A stretch of DNA of 37,013 bases from Armatimonadota bacterium (GCA_035527535.1 DATLAK010000019.1:1-37013); one strand, 5' to 3'. Counted from the stretch's first letter, positions 1-8,240 are shown. A program made the numbers and translations. The notes: a model not told the origin generated them from the sequence alone.

Positions 1-79
1 TGGTCTTGGCTCGCCGCCAAGATTCCAGTGTTGTGCGCTGCTCGTTCGTCATCTTCAGCGTTTTGGCTTTTTCCCACAT
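1..79 (-). CDS. IS630-family transposase, N-terminal fragment at window edge
   Basis: Reading leftwards from an ATG at 79, about 26 codons are open to the edge and give MWEKAKTLK followed by MTNEQRTTLESWRRAKT. The second part resembles the opening of IS630 transposases, where a 'T.EQR..LE.W.RA.TTPQR' segment begins the N-terminal helix-turn-helix. A second ATG at 52 is an equally plausible start. The catalytic DDE part would lie outside the window. Family assignment rests on this short motif plus the neighbouring terminal-repeat-like sequence. Confidence 0.55.
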   Translation of the reverse strand, partial: MWEKAKTLKMTNEQRTTLESWRRAKT

Positions 80-139
80 GCTCCGGAGAATAACACCATG
101 GAGCGTTATTGTCAATATATTGCTGGGACACTACACTAG
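1..139 (-). mobile_element. IS630-like insertion sequence, partial (one end)
   Basis: The left edge of the window holds the start of a transposase reading leftwards. It is preceded by an AT-richer stretch (100-135) unlike the GC-rich surroundings. The outer end reads, on the minus strand, TAGTGTAGTGTCCCAGCAA, which resembles the terminal inverted repeats of IS630/Tc1-mariner elements (from memory). This family inserts at TA, and TA occurs at 132-133 and 137-138. The other end lies outside the window, so completeness cannot be judged. The element abuts the stop codon of the following methyltransferase gene. Confidence 0.6.
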
Positions 140-672
140 TAGAGGCCGGGGATCAGGCGGGCGGTGCGGCGAGCGTAGGCGCGGTAGTCCTCGCCGAAGT
201 GCTGTTCGAGCAGGCGCTCCTCGATGGTGATGCGGTGGGCAATCGTCGGCCACATGCCGAGCACCATCACCACCGCCGCCCAGATGCTCTGGAACGCCAG
301 GGGGATGCCGAGGCAGACGATGAGCATGCCCAGGTAGGCGGGGTGGCGTATCACCCGGTACACCCCCGTGCGCACCAGCGGCTGGCCCTCCCTGATCTCC
401 GCGCGCAGCGACCACCACCGCCCCAGCGTCCGACCGGCGGCGATGCGTAGAGACAGCCCGCCTATCACCAGCACCAGCCCCGTCACCGCCAGCGCGAACT
501 GGTTGGCCCCCGCGACGAAGAACCAGCGGCGCTCCAGCCCACGCGCGGCGTACTCGATGAGCGCTACCACGACCTCACCGTAGTAGGCCAGGCGCAGCGC
601 CAGCAGGGAACCGCCGTTGCCGTCCTTGCGCTTTTCGACCATCGTCTGTCTGCGGCCGCCGGCCTCGCGCAT
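136..672 (-). CDS. Isoprenylcysteine carboxyl methyltransferase (ICMT)-family membrane protein
   Basis: A protein of about 178 residues with hydrophobic segments near residues 55-75 and 110-142. The C-terminal half carries the ICMT/PEMT signature: a G-x-YR-x-x-RHP-x-Y-x-G motif (GVYRVIRHPAYLG), then a long hydrophobic hairpin, an EERLL segment and the usual RLIPG-type end. Family members are membrane methyltransferases using S-adenosylmethionine; bacterial ones have varied, mostly unknown substrates. The ATG at 672 shares its A with the TGA stop of the upstream gene, which suggests translational coupling. An internal ATG at 642 would give 168 residues and is also possible, since neither has a clear ribosome site. 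The stop codon lies at the IS630-like end, so the last residues may be set by the insertion. Confidence 0.8.
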   Translation of the reverse strand: MREAGGRRQTMVEKRKDGNGGSLLALRLAYYGEVVVALIEYAARGLERRWFFVAGANQFALAVTGLVLVIGGLSLRIAAGRTLGRWWSLRAEIREGQPLVRTGVYRVIRHPAYLGMLIVCLGIPLAFQSIWAAVVMVLGMWPTIAHRITIEERLLEQHFGEDYRAYARRTARLIPGLY

Positions 673-1511
673 CAGCGATGCTGCTCGCCCCCGACCGTGC
701 TCTTGCTCGGCGAGGTGGGCAGGCCGGTCGCCGACGCGGAGACCTCCATCCCCGCCAGGATCTCGGCGGCGATGGTTGCGTCCTCGCGTGCCTCCTCCGG
801 GCTGAGCAGGCCGACCGCCACCGTGTCGGTGGGCTTGATCGAGTGATAGACGAAGTCGAGCCCCTCGAACGGCATGAGCCGGCCCGCCGCCAGCGGCTTG
901 ATGCACACCACCGGCTTGGGCGTGTCGCGGATGATCTTCGCCACCCAGTTGGTCTCGACATTGGACAGAAAGCCGATGACGTTGAGCGGCAGGATGTAGC
1001 ACTCGATGTCATAGCCCGCGGCGTCGCAGGCGCGCAGCGCATCCGGGCGGTGGGTGCTGACCCCCGGCGTCATCCCCAGGCTGCGCACCAGGCCGAGCAG
1101 CTTTTCCATGCCCTCGATGGTGTTGTCGGCGGTGCGCAGGTGCGTATCCGTGTAGCTGGCGTGGATGAGACAGATCGGCGCGCCCCACTGCGCAAGCTGG
1201 CGCACCTCGCGCTTCTGCCGCTCGAGGTCCACGTGGCCGTAGGTGGTGGAGATCCACACCATTTCGCGCCCGGTCTCGGCGTCATGCCGCCGCAGGGCCT
1301 GCTGCAGGCGCTCGTCGGCCGGCCCCACCAGGCCGTTGACGCTCATCTCGCTCGCGGCCGCCAGCACCTCGACCATGCGCCCGACGTCGAAATGGCGCCG
1401 CAGCCAGTGGTCGCGCGCCGCCGAAAAGTGCGAGAAGCCCAGGAAGCTGTTGCTGCCGCACACCAGGCGGCTTAGGGTCCGTCCGCCGATGCTCGTCGTC
1501 GGTATGGTCAC
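672..1511 (-). CDS. Uncharacterised TIM-barrel protein, aldo/keto-reductase-like
   Basis: About 279 residues, not matched to a named family. The start GTG at 1511 is chosen because GGGAGG (1517-1522) lies five bases upstream; a GTG at 1517 would overlap that site. The protein opens with an IGGRTLSRLVCGSNSF segment that resembles the first strand of aldo/keto reductases. It continues with alternating helices and hydrophobic strands (WISTTYG, ICLIHASY, GMTPGVSTHRPD, CYILPLN, PVVCIKPLAAGR, FVYHSIKPTDTVAVGLLS), a TIM-barrel pattern. I do not see a clear Asp-Tyr-Lys-His tetrad, so oxidoreductase activity is not assured. The stop overlaps the start of the ICMT-like gene, so the two are probably co-expressed. 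A role in modifying a small metabolite is possible but unproven. Confidence 0.65.
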   Translation of the reverse strand: MTIPTTSIGGRTLSRLVCGSNSFLGFSHFSAARDHWLRRHFDVGRMVEVLAAASEMSVNGLVGPADERLQQALRRHDAETGREMVWISTTYGHVDLERQKREVRQLAQWGAPICLIHASYTDTHLRTADNTIEGMEKLLGLVRSLGMTPGVSTHRPDALRACDAAGYDIECYILPLNVIGFLSNVETNWVAKIIRDTPKPVVCIKPLAAGRLMPFEGLDFVYHSIKPTDTVAVGLLSPEEAREDATIAAEILAGMEVSASATGLPTSPSKSTVGGEQHR

Positions 1512-1569
1512 ACCCACCTCCCACCACGTTCCGGGCGCGCCGAGGTGACTCGCCCCGCGCCGCCGACCC

Positions 1570-2151
1570 TCAGCCGCCCGGCTCGTCTTGCGGCGGCAGG
1601 TGAACGCCGCGCGAGCGCGGGCGCAGGATCTCCAGCTCGTACAGGCGCTTGCGCATGGCGGTCAGGCTCACCGCGAAGCGCTCCGCCAGCACCTCGGCCA
1701 GCGCCTCCCGGTTGGTGGCGAAGCGCCGCGCCGCCGCCATCATCGCCTCCGCGGGCATCAGCGCGGCGGTGGCGAACTTATTCGCCAGCCGCTCCAGCCC
1801 GACCTGGGACAAGGCGGTGGGGAAAGCCCGCCGTGCCGCCAGCAGCACGAACGCCTCGCGCCACGCAGCGAATGACTGGGCGGGGAGCGATTCGTAAGCG
1901 GACACGGTGATGACGTAGCCGTCGCCGCGGCGCTCCCAGCGCGCGCGCTGCGGCGGCGACACCACGCCCCGCTCGACCCCGATCCCCACTCGCGGCAGCA
2001 GCAGGCGCGGATCGCGCGGCGGCGCGCCGGCCTTGACCAACTCGGCGAAGCGCCCTGCCACCGCCTCGATGTTGTCGCGCCGCACGTAGGCGAAGCGGTG
2101 CAGCAATCGGTCGAGCTTCCGCTCCACTTGTTCGCGCGCCTCAGGTTGCAT
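1570..2151 (-). CDS. ImmA/IrrE (M78)-like protein lacking the zinc-protease motif
   Basis: 193 residues. The C-terminal half follows the M78 pattern: an E-x-x-AN-x-FA-x-x-x-LMP block at residues 120-133 (LERLANKFATAALMP), then a helical region ending in FAVS-x-x-AM-x-x-RL-x-x-L (159-174). In active members an HExxH helix precedes the E-x-x-AN block. Here the corresponding segment (about 98-110) reads FVLLAARRAF, with alanines where the metal ligands would be, so proteolysis is unlikely. Family members usually cleave repressors or respond to stress; this one may be a binding-only relative. The start ATG lies only ten bases from a palindromic repeat (2161-2215) and has just a weak GGAA ribosome site. 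No partner repressor gene is adjacent. Confidence 0.6.
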   Translation of the reverse strand: MQPEAREQVERKLDRLLHRFAYVRRDNIEAVAGRFAELVKAGAPPRDPRLLLPRVGIGVERGVVSPPQRARWERRGDGYVITVSAYESLPAQSFAAWREAFVLLAARRAFPTALSQVGLERLANKFATAALMPAEAMMAAARRFATNREALAEVLAERFAVSLTAMRKRLYELEILRPRSRGVHLPPQDEPGG

Positions 2152-2160
2152 TCTAGTTCC

Positions 2161-2215
2161 GGGGACAGTCGACTTAATTTCCGGAACGGGACTATCAATT
2201 AAGTCGACTGTCCCC
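2161..2215. repeat. GGGGACAG...CTGTCCCC palindromic element, copy 1
   Basis: A 19-base arm GGGGACAGTCGACTTAATT (2161-2179) is matched by its exact reverse complement at 2197-2215 across a 17-base loop. An almost identical element lies at 33300-33354, and a shorter relative with the same GGGGACAG ends is at 27426-27486. It sits between the chain-length protein gene and the ImmA-like gene. It looks like a REP- or MITE-type non-autonomous element; no matching transposase is in the window. Confidence 0.9.
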
Positions 2216-2237
2216 GCAATGGCTGGCGGCGCGATCG

Positions 2238-3656
2238 TCAGGCGGCGGGCTCGCGGGGGGGCGCGCCCAGCGCGGCGGCGATGGCGATCCCGAAAAACGC
2301 GCCGAAAATAAACGCCACCGCGACATTGACCAGCAACTTGGGGCGGTAGTGGCGTTCCGGGGGCACCGCCGCATCCAACACCTCGAACACCGGCTGCTCT
2401 TGCAGCGCCTTGAGCTTGGCTGCCTCCAGCTGGGACTCGAGGGTGGTAGCCACCGCCTCCCGCGCGCGCACCTCGCGGTCAAGGCGCGAGTATTGCAGCA
2501 GCCGCTGCGGCAGCGCCGCCGCCTGCGACTCCATCCGACGCACCAGTTCCCCCAACCCCCGCGCTCGCGCCTCCTGGGCCATCGCCTCCGTCTCCAGGCT
2601 CACCACCTGCTCCAGGGCGGCGGCGTACACCGGGCTGCGGGTGCGGGTTTCCGAGGTGACGGCCTTGCGCGCCTCCTGCGCCAGGCGTGTGCGCGTCTCC
2701 TCGACCTCGGTCTGCAAACGCTTGACGTCGGGATGCTCGCTGGTCAAGTTGTGGCGCGCGGCCGCCAGCTTGACCTCCAGGGCCACCAGGTTGGCGCGCA
2801 GATCGGCGATGTCGGGGTTATCGGCGGTGGTCTCGCTGCTCAGCTCCCAGGGCACGCGATAAACCGATCGCTCGCTTGCCTTGTCACCTTCCTCCACCGC
2901 CAGCCGACCCAGCTGCGCCACCGCGTTGTCGCGGCGCCGTCGCAGGGCCTCCGACTCCACCTCCGCGCGCGCCTGCTCAGTGCGCGCATCGGCGAGCTGC
3001 TGTAAGATGGGCGGCGCCTCCTCCGGCACCAGCACCGCGTCCGCGCGCTGCTGGTAGGCCTTGAGCTCCGTCTCGGCGCGCGTCAACTCGGCTGCCGCCT
3101 GCGCGCCCCGCGCCGCCAGGAACTCCCGCTCCTGGCGGGCGCGCGCGACGCTGCTGTCGCGGTAGCGGCGCTCGACCACGCGGTCATAGGCGTTGGCCAG
3201 ATCCGCGGACAGCTCGGCGTCGGTGGTGTCCACGCGGATCACGAGCAGGCCCTCGGGGGTGATGTTAACCCAGGTGGCGTCGCGCAGCTGGTTCGCCGCC
3301 TCCTGCAAGCTATCGGCCCGGAAGCGGCGCTGGAGGCGGAAGCCGCGGCAGATCTCGGCTTGCACCGAGTAGCTTTCCGCGATCGCCTTGCACAGGCCTG
3401 CTGCGGCGGAGCCTCCTGCCACGCCCCCGAGCGCTGACAGCAGCACCGGGTTCTGCCCTGCCGCTCCGAGCGCGGCGCCGAGAGCCGTCTCGCGTGATTG
3501 CGGGAAGAAGACGCTGGTCTGCGCGCGGTAAACCTTGGGCTGGAGACGGGTGACGATGCCCGCTGCCGCGACGCAGGCCACGATGATGACTGCGACCAGC
3601 CGCCGGCGATGCCACATCGCGCGCGCGAGCTCGGACAATGAGAAATCCGGTTCCAC
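2238..3656 (-). CDS. Polysaccharide chain-length determinant / Wzz-GumC-like protein
   Basis: 472 residues with the typical polysaccharide co-polymerase layout. A short cytoplasmic start leads to transmembrane segment 1 (about 20-37) and a periplasmic Wzz domain. A long coiled coil rich in Ala, Glu, Arg and Gln follows (about 165-400), and a second transmembrane segment lies near 438-462, ending in a short tail without a tyrosine-kinase domain. The 'LL..Y..L.RE...' segment before the last helix corresponds to the GNVR-type region of this family. Such proteins control length and passage of exopolysaccharide across the inner membrane. The start is a GTG two bases after the stop of the upstream exporter gene, so the pair is one operon. 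No glycosyltransferases are nearby. Confidence 0.85.
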   Translation of the reverse strand: MEPDFSLSELARAMWHRRRLVAVIIVACVAAAGIVTRLQPKVYRAQTSVFFPQSRETALGAALGAAGQNPVLLSALGGVAGGSAAAGLCKAIAESYSVQAEICRGFRLQRRFRADSLQEAANQLRDATWVNITPEGLLVIRVDTTDAELSADLANAYDRVVERRYRDSSVARARQEREFLAARGAQAAAELTRAETELKAYQQRADAVLVPEEAPPILQQLADARTEQARAEVESEALRRRRDNAVAQLGRLAVEEGDKASERSVYRVPWELSSETTADNPDIADLRANLVALEVKLAAARHNLTSEHPDVKRLQTEVEETRTRLAQEARKAVTSETRTRSPVYAAALEQVVSLETEAMAQEARARGLGELVRRMESQAAALPQRLLQYSRLDREVRAREAVATTLESQLEAAKLKALQEQPVFEVLDAAVPPERHYRPKLLVNVAVAFIFGAFFGIAIAAALGAPPREPAA

Positions 3657-3657
3657 C

Positions 3658-4785
3658 TCAGAAGACCTTGCCGCCGACCAGAAACGTGACCAGCACCTGC
3701 GCGATGCCGGTCCAGTCCTGCACGGTGGCGAGGCGGCGCTCGGGGACGAAGATGAGGTCCCCGGGCTGGAGTGGGGGCGCCGCCCGCTGCGCCCGCCCGG
3801 CCGTCAGCTCGGTGAGGTCAACGGGAATGACCGTCGGCGCGGGAGCGCCCGGGCGCACGATCGCCACCTTGTGCGGGGCGGCGCGGGTCGTCATCCCCCC
3901 GGCGGCGCCGATGTAGTCAAGCAGCGCGCGGTTGTCATCGTAGGGCCGGGCGCCCGGCTCCGTCACCTCACCCAGGACGTACACCTGGGACCGGCGGCTG
4001 CCCAAGCGCACGACGTCGCTCGCTTCCAGCAGCAGGTCCTCGCCCCCGCCCGGATGCAACAGCGCCGCGCGCAAGACGACCTCGACCGTGCGACTGCCGC
4101 GCTCGATGACCGCACGCTCTTGGTCGGCGTCCAAGGTCAGCCCACCGGCGGTCGCGATGAGGGTGGTGACGCGATCCCCGGGCAGCAGTTCGTACACCCC
4201 CGGCTCCTGCGCCGGGCCCACGACGCTCGCCCACTGCTCGCGCGCCGGAACGTAGATGACGTCGTCGGGCCGCAGCATCATGTCGAGTTCGCTCCGGCCT
4301 CGCTTGAGGATCGCGTAGAGGTCAAACGGGCCCAACGCCTGTCCCCCGCGCACCAGCGTCACCCGCCGCCACGAGGCCTGCGGCGCCAATCCGCCGGCCT
4401 TCGCGATCGCCTGCGACAGCAAGGGCCGATCGCCGGGCAGGCTCTGCTCCCCGGGTTGCCCCACCTCGCCCAGCACCGACACCTTCACCTGCTTGGGCGC
4501 TACCACCAGCACCACCGCTTGCACCGGGCCCACGTAGTAGTTGCCCAGCCCCTCGGCGATCTCTCTCTCCAGCTCGGCGGGCGTCTTGCCGGCGGCGACA
4601 AAAGCGCCGGCAGGCGCGATGGCGATGCGCCCGTCAACCGACACCACCATGCGCAACGACAGCGTGGTCTGCGCGGCGCGCACTTCGACCGCGATGTCGT
4701 CGCCGGCACCGAGGGTGTAGGCGAAACCAAGGGACGGGATCAGCGCCAGCACCGCCGCCGCCAGTGGGATTCTCACGCAGCTCAC
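3658..4785 (-). CDS. Polysaccharide export protein (Wza-like, PES + SLBB domains)
   Basis: About 375 residues. The GTG at 4785 is chosen because GGGAGG lies nine bases upstream and a strong promoter ends just before it; a longer frame beginning at 4866 would start upstream of that promoter. Residues 1-22 form a signal peptide (hydrophobic core, then FA before YTLGAGDDI). The polysaccharide export domain follows, and then three SLBB repeats marked by VLGEVGQPG, VVGPAQEPG and VLGEVTEPG. Wza-type proteins form the outer-membrane or periplasmic channel for capsule or exopolysaccharide. No lipobox cysteine is seen at the cleavage site, unlike E. coli Wza. It is followed by the chain-length gene, its expected partner. 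Confidence 0.9.
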   Translation of the reverse strand: MSCVRIPLAAAVLALIPSLGFAYTLGAGDDIAVEVRAAQTTLSLRMVVSVDGRIAIAPAGAFVAAGKTPAELEREIAEGLGNYYVGPVQAVVLVVAPKQVKVSVLGEVGQPGEQSLPGDRPLLSQAIAKAGGLAPQASWRRVTLVRGGQALGPFDLYAILKRGRSELDMMLRPDDVIYVPAREQWASVVGPAQEPGVYELLPGDRVTTLIATAGGLTLDADQERAVIERGSRTVEVVLRAALLHPGGGEDLLLEASDVVRLGSRRSQVYVLGEVTEPGARPYDDNRALLDYIGAAGGMTTRAAPHKVAIVRPGAPAPTVIPVDLTELTAGRAQRAAPPLQPGDLIFVPERRLATVQDWTGIAQVLVTFLVGGKVF

Positions 4786-4810
4786 TCGACCTGGCCTCCC
4801 GGTCACCGAG

Positions 4811-4839
4811 AGTATATGGGAACCCTCATTCGCTGTCAA
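4811..4839 (-). promoter_or_regulatory. Sigma-70-type promoter for the polysaccharide export pair
   Basis: On the minus strand TTGACA (4839-4834) is followed after exactly 17 bases by TATACT (4816-4811). This is a near-consensus housekeeping promoter. Transcription would begin near 4804, about 20 bases before the GTG start at 4785. Confidence 0.85.
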
Positions 4840-4887
4840 GGCGCGACCGGATGACATAGTCGTCACCCTAACCGAACCGCATGCGGG

Positions 4888-7185
4888 CTAGCGACTTGCC
4901 TCAGGGACAACCTCATATCGTTGGCCGCGCACGGTCGGCCAGCGCAGGTGCCCACGGTCATCCCGGGCGGTAGCCACGGGCTGACCGTCACGGGTTACGC
5001 GCAGGTCGCGGCCGCCGCCTAGCACGCACGGGCGCCCCGCGAGGCTGGTGATCGAGGCGGATTCGAGCCTCCCGTCCGCCCACGCGATGTCCACCTCGAA
5101 GCCGCCGCGAGCGCGCAGTCCGCTGACCGTCCCTTGCGGCCAGGCCGAGGGCAGCGCCGGCAGCAGGCGCATCACTTCCCCGTGGCTTTGCAGCAGCATC
5201 TCGGCGATCACCGCCGCCCCGCCGAAGTTACCCTCGATCTGAAAGATCTCCGGCGGATGCAGGTCGAGCAGGTTGCGCAGGGACTGATCGGCGATGAGGC
5301 GCACCAGGTGCTGATGGGCAAGGTCGCCCTCGCCGAAGCGCGCCCACAATGCCGCCACCCACGCCCGGCTCCAGCCGGTGTGACCGCCGCCCGCGGCCAG
5401 GCGGCGCTCCAGCGATACGCGCGCGGCTCGCCACAGCTCGGCGGTATCCGGCGTGATCTGGTCGCCGGGGAACACGGCATAGAGATGCGACAGGTGGCGG
5501 TGGCCGGGCTCGACCTCCTCGTAGTCCTCCAGCCACTCCTGCAACTGGTCGTGGCGGCCCACCTGCAGCGGCGGCAGGTCCTCGAGTATCCTCCGCCAGC
5601 GCTCGCGCTCCGGCCCGTCGCCGCCCAGCGCCTCGGCGGCGGCGATGGCGTGGGTCAAGACCTCGTGGATCAATTCGAGATCCATCGTCGCCGCCACGCA
5701 CAGGCTGATCGGGGTCGAGCCGCCGACGAACCGGTTCTCTGGCGACTGCGACGGCACCGTCACCAGCCGCCCTTGCGGGTCGCGCACCAGGTAGTCCGCG
5801 TAGAAAGCCGCGACCTGCTTGATGAACGGGTAGGCGTGGTCGCGCAGGAAATCGGCGTCTTGCGTGTACTCGTAATGCCACCACAGGTGCTGGGCAAGCC
5901 AGGCGGCGGCGCCGGTCCACACATCCCAGCACGGCGCCTCCGGGGTCGCGCGATCCCAGACATCGGTCTGAATCGGCAGCACGATGCCGCGACAGCCGTA
6001 GAGGTCTTGCGCCGCCTTGCGCCCCTGGGGCAGGGCGCGCTCGAGGTAGGCGAACAGGGGCTGGGCGCATTCCGCGAGGTTGGCGACCTCCGCCGGCCAG
6101 TAGTTCATCTCGATGTTGACGTCGTGGTGGAAATCCGCGTCCCAGGGCGGCCGCAGCTCCTCGTTCCAGATGCCCTGCAGGTTGGCGGGCTGGTCGCAGG
6201 AGCGGGAGCTCGCCATCAGCAGGTAACGGCCCAACTGGAAGTAGAGCGCGAACAGGTCCGCATCCGCGCCGCCCGCGCGCAGCGCCTGTACGCGCTCGTC
6301 GGTGGGCAGGTCCGGGCTCGCCTGGGAGGGATCGCCCAGCGCCAACTGCACACGGTCGAAAAGCACGCGGTGCTCGGCCAGGTGCGCCTCCCGCAGCGCG
6401 TCGAAGTCGTCCGGGAGCGCCGCCAGGCGGGTCACGCACGCCTCGCGGGTGGGGTCGCCGTCGAGCGAGACCTCCACCGCCGCCAGCACCAACAGTTCGT
6501 CCGCCGCCACGACGTGTAGAAGTGCGCGGCCGTCCGTCGCCGACGTGATCGCGCCGCCGCGCGCGACCACGCGCAGGCCGGCGGTGAACTCGATGCCCTC
6601 CTCGAAGCGCCCCACGAAGCCGCAGATGTCATCCTGCGCCCACGGCGCAAGCCCGCACTCGGGATCCTCCACGCGGTCGAGCGCGATCGCGGCGGTGATG
6701 CCTGCCGGTCGGTCGCAGGTCACCCGCAGGATAACCGCCTGGTGTGGCGCCGAGACGAAGCAGGTTTGCCGCCAGCACCGCCCCTGGCAGGCGTAGGTGA
6801 CGTGCGCCAGGCCCTCGGCGAGGTCGAGGGTGCGGACGTAATCGGAGGCGGTCGCGAGCTCGTGCCCCGGCGACTCCATGGTAAGGTCGCCCACGGGCTG
6901 ATAGGGCTGCACGCGGCGGTCGTGGCCGCTGAGGTGGCGGACGGCGAGCTCGGCGGCCTCCATCAACTTGCCGGCGAAGAACAGCCGGCGGATCTCCGGC
7001 AGGTGCTGGTGCTTCGCCTCGGTAGTGCGGTCGCGGGTCTTGCCGCGCCACAGCTTCTCGTGATTGAGGGCCAGGCGCGCGGTCGGCAGTCCCCCCAGCA
7101 CCATGGCGCCCAGGCGCCCGTTGCCCAGCGGGAAACCATCCATCCAGCGCCCCGCCGGCTGCTGCAAGCGAATGACCGTATGCAA
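4888..7185 (-). CDS. Glycoside hydrolase family 95 (alpha-L-fucosidase-like)
   Basis: 765 residues from a TTG at 7185, chosen because GGAGG lies a few bases upstream and the protein then opens as GH95 enzymes do ([14 protein letters not shown], residues 19-32; LNHEKLWRG, 40-48). Further family blocks are [10 protein letters not shown] (335-344), MNYWPAE (360-366), PSQSPEN (478-484, with the expected acid Glu483), [16 protein letters not shown] (562-577), GWSRAW (604-609) and FQIEGNFGG (648-656). GH95 enzymes invert and release alpha-1,2-L-fucose, or L-galactose in some. There is no signal peptide, so it appears cytoplasmic. Two positions usually Asn and Asp in the catalytic centre look like Asp355 and Glu651 here. 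Upstream 7186-7463 has no gene. No sugar transporter is adjacent. Confidence 0.9.
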   Translation of the reverse strand: MHTVIRLQQPAGRWMDGFPLGNGRLGAMVLGGLPTARLALNHEKLWRGKTRDRTTEAKHQHLPEIRRLFFAGKLMEAAELAVRHLSGHDRRVQPYQPVGDLTMESPGHELATASDYVRTLDLAEGLAHVTYACQGRCWRQTCFVSAPHQAVILRVTCDRPAGITAAIALDRVEDPECGLAPWAQDDICGFVGRFEEGIEFTAGLRVVARGGAITSATDGRALLHVVAADELLVLAAVEVSLDGDPTREACVTRLAALPDDFDALREAHLAEHRVLFDRVQLALGDPSQASPDLPTDERVQALRAGGADADLFALYFQLGRYLLMASSRSCDQPANLQGIWNEELRPPWDADFHHDVNIEMNYWPAEVANLAECAQPLFAYLERALPQGRKAAQDLYGCRGIVLPIQTDVWDRATPEAPCWDVWTGAAAWLAQHLWWHYEYTQDADFLRDHAYPFIKQVAAFYADYLVRDPQGRLVTVPSQSPENRFVGGSTPISLCVAATMDLELIHEVLTHAIAAAEALGGDGPERERWRRILEDLPPLQVGRHDQLQEWLEDYEEVEPGHRHLSHLYAVFPGDQITPDTAELWRAARVSLERRLAAGGGHTGWSRAWVAALWARFGEGDLAHQHLVRLIADQSLRNLLDLHPPEIFQIEGNFGGAAVIAEMLLQSHGEVMRLLPALPSAWPQGTVSGLRARGGFEVDIAWADGRLESASITSLAGRPCVLGGGRDLRVTRDGQPVATARDDRGHLRWPTVRGQRYEVVPEASR

Positions 7186-7362
7186 GGGAACCCTCCATCG
7201 GAATGGGTGCCGGGCGCCGATGCCGCTCCGGCTGGGCGTCGTTACTTCGGTGCGCCCCGGGCCTCCACCTCTCCGGGGCCGCCCGGCATTGCAGGACCGG
7301 CGCCGCGGGCCGGCTATGACCTTTCCTAGGGGGATGGCTGGGTGACCCAACAGGAAATGTGG

Positions 7363-7405
7363 CCCAGCCGCCCTCGGCTGGGAGTGGGCGCAGCATGCTG
7401 CGCCC
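7363..7405. repeat. Intergenic palindromes, including a GCAGCATGCTGC element
   Basis: In the roughly 310-base gap between the divergent GH95 gene and the small protein gene at 7499 I see no coding sequence. It contains an 8-bp hairpin CCCAGCCG/CGGCTGGG (7363-7382) and a perfect 20-base palindrome GGGCGCAGCATGCTGCGCCC (7386-7405) followed by CTAC. Close copies of the second sequence lie at 8186-8201 and 15873-15892. Confidence 0.8.
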
Positions 7406-7463
7406 CTACAAGTCTGCCGGCGATCCCCACTCTCCGAGGTCATACCCCGCGCGCCGGCCCAGG

Positions 7464-7492
7464 TTGCCAGGCCGCGTCGGTATCGCTAGAAT
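7464..7492 (+). promoter_or_regulatory. Sigma-70-type promoter giving a leaderless transcript
   Basis: TTGCCA (7464-7469), a 17-base spacer and TAGAAT (7487-7492). The expected start site, about seven bases downstream, falls on the A of the ATG at 7499. No ribosome site lies between, so the mRNA is predicted to be leaderless. Confidence 0.75.
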
Positions 7493-7498
7493 GTATTC

Positions 7499-7969
7499 AT
7501 GTGGCGCAGGCGCCTGATCGCGGCGGGGATCGTCCTTCTCCTCGGCGGCGGGGGATATGCGGCGTGGCGGCTTACCCATCCGCCGCTGTCCGACCGCGAG
7601 CAGATCAACCGGCTGCTGGAGAGCATCAAGCGTGGGGTCGAGACCAAGCGCCCGCGCATGATCGTCAGCGCCATCTCCGACGACTACCGCGACGATTCCG
7701 GTCTCACCAAGCGCGACCTCCACCGCCTGAGCCTGGAGTTGCTGCGCACCCGGGGAACGCCCCAGGTCATCATCGAGGAGATGAAAGTGGTCATCCGCGG
7801 CGGCCGCGCCGACGTGCGCCTGGCAGGCGAGGCCGCGATCTACGAGCGCGGCCGCAAGACCGACCACTACTCCGCTACCGTTAACCTCCACCTGCGCAAG
7901 CGCCACGGGCGGTGGCTCATAACCAGCACCAGCGGTTGGCAGGGCAAAGTGGCGGGGGAGTTCGAGTAG
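7499..7969 (+). CDS. Small secreted or membrane-anchored NTF2-like protein
   Basis: 156 residues. A basic start (MWRRR) is followed by a hydrophobic helix (about 6-24, LIAAGIVLLLGGGGYAAW), either an uncleaved anchor or a signal sequence. The rest has a helix-rich part (SDREQINRLLESIKRGVETKR) and then beta-rich segments (IIEEMKVVIRGGRADVRLAGEAAI, YSATVNLHLRKRHGRWLITSTSGW). This order, together with the terminal strand pair ending in a W-L-I-x-x pattern, is typical of NTF2/SnoaL-fold domains. It resembles in plan the lipoprotein at 25492-25908. No catalytic residues can be named and the function is unknown. The start is fixed by the promoter at 7464-7492. Confidence 0.7.
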   Translation: MWRRRLIAAGIVLLLGGGGYAAWRLTHPPLSDREQINRLLESIKRGVETKRPRMIVSAISDDYRDDSGLTKRDLHRLSLELLRTRGTPQVIIEEMKVVIRGGRADVRLAGEAAIYERGRKTDHYSATVNLHLRKRHGRWLITSTSGWQGKVAGEFE

Positions 7970-8091
7970 CAGGGGCGAGCCCGAACCGCGATGGGACTGC
8001 CCGCGGATATGCGCGGCCAAGCCAGGCGCCGCGATCTTATTGAGTCTCGCCCATTACGTTGACAACGCCGATGGGGAAATGGCCATGGTGG

Positions 8092-8201
8092 GGCGGGCGT
8101 CTCGCCCGCCGGCATTCTCGCCCCGGCATGTCGGGGCGCCACCGGATGATTGCATCGTCAACCTACTTGGCGAAAGTCAATAGGGGCACAGCATGCTGTG
8201 C
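8092..8201. repeat. Cluster of three small palindromes upstream of the nucleotidyltransferase
   Basis: The 270-base gap 7970-8240 has no gene. It contains a hairpin GGCGGGCG/CGCCCGCC (8092-8110, three-base loop), a second CGCCCCG/CGGGGCG (8119-8138), and a copy of the GCACAGCATGCTGTGC palindrome (8186-8201) preceded by TAGGG. The first two behave like a REP pair. A TTGACA occurs at 8060-8065 but I find no matching -10 box. Confidence 0.75.
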
Positions 8202-8240
8202 ACAGCCTTTATGCCATTCCCGGTGGGCAAGGAGGGTCGT

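Noticed and set aside
6-230. Short plus-strand open frame at the left edge
   Set aside because: It crosses the IS end into the methyltransferase in antisense and has no motif or ribosome site.
4786-4866. Upstream extension of the export protein to an earlier start at 4866
   Set aside because: It would begin upstream of the TTGACA-17-TATACT promoter and would bury the signal peptide.
5134-6519. Plus-strand open frame opposite the GH95 gene
   Set aside because: His/Arg/Gln-rich product without recognisable fold, antisense to an intact GH95 enzyme.
7186-7443. Upstream extension of the GH95 frame by 86 residues
   Set aside because: The extension is low-complexity and unlike the family; the TTG at 7185 has a ribosome site and gives the canonical start.
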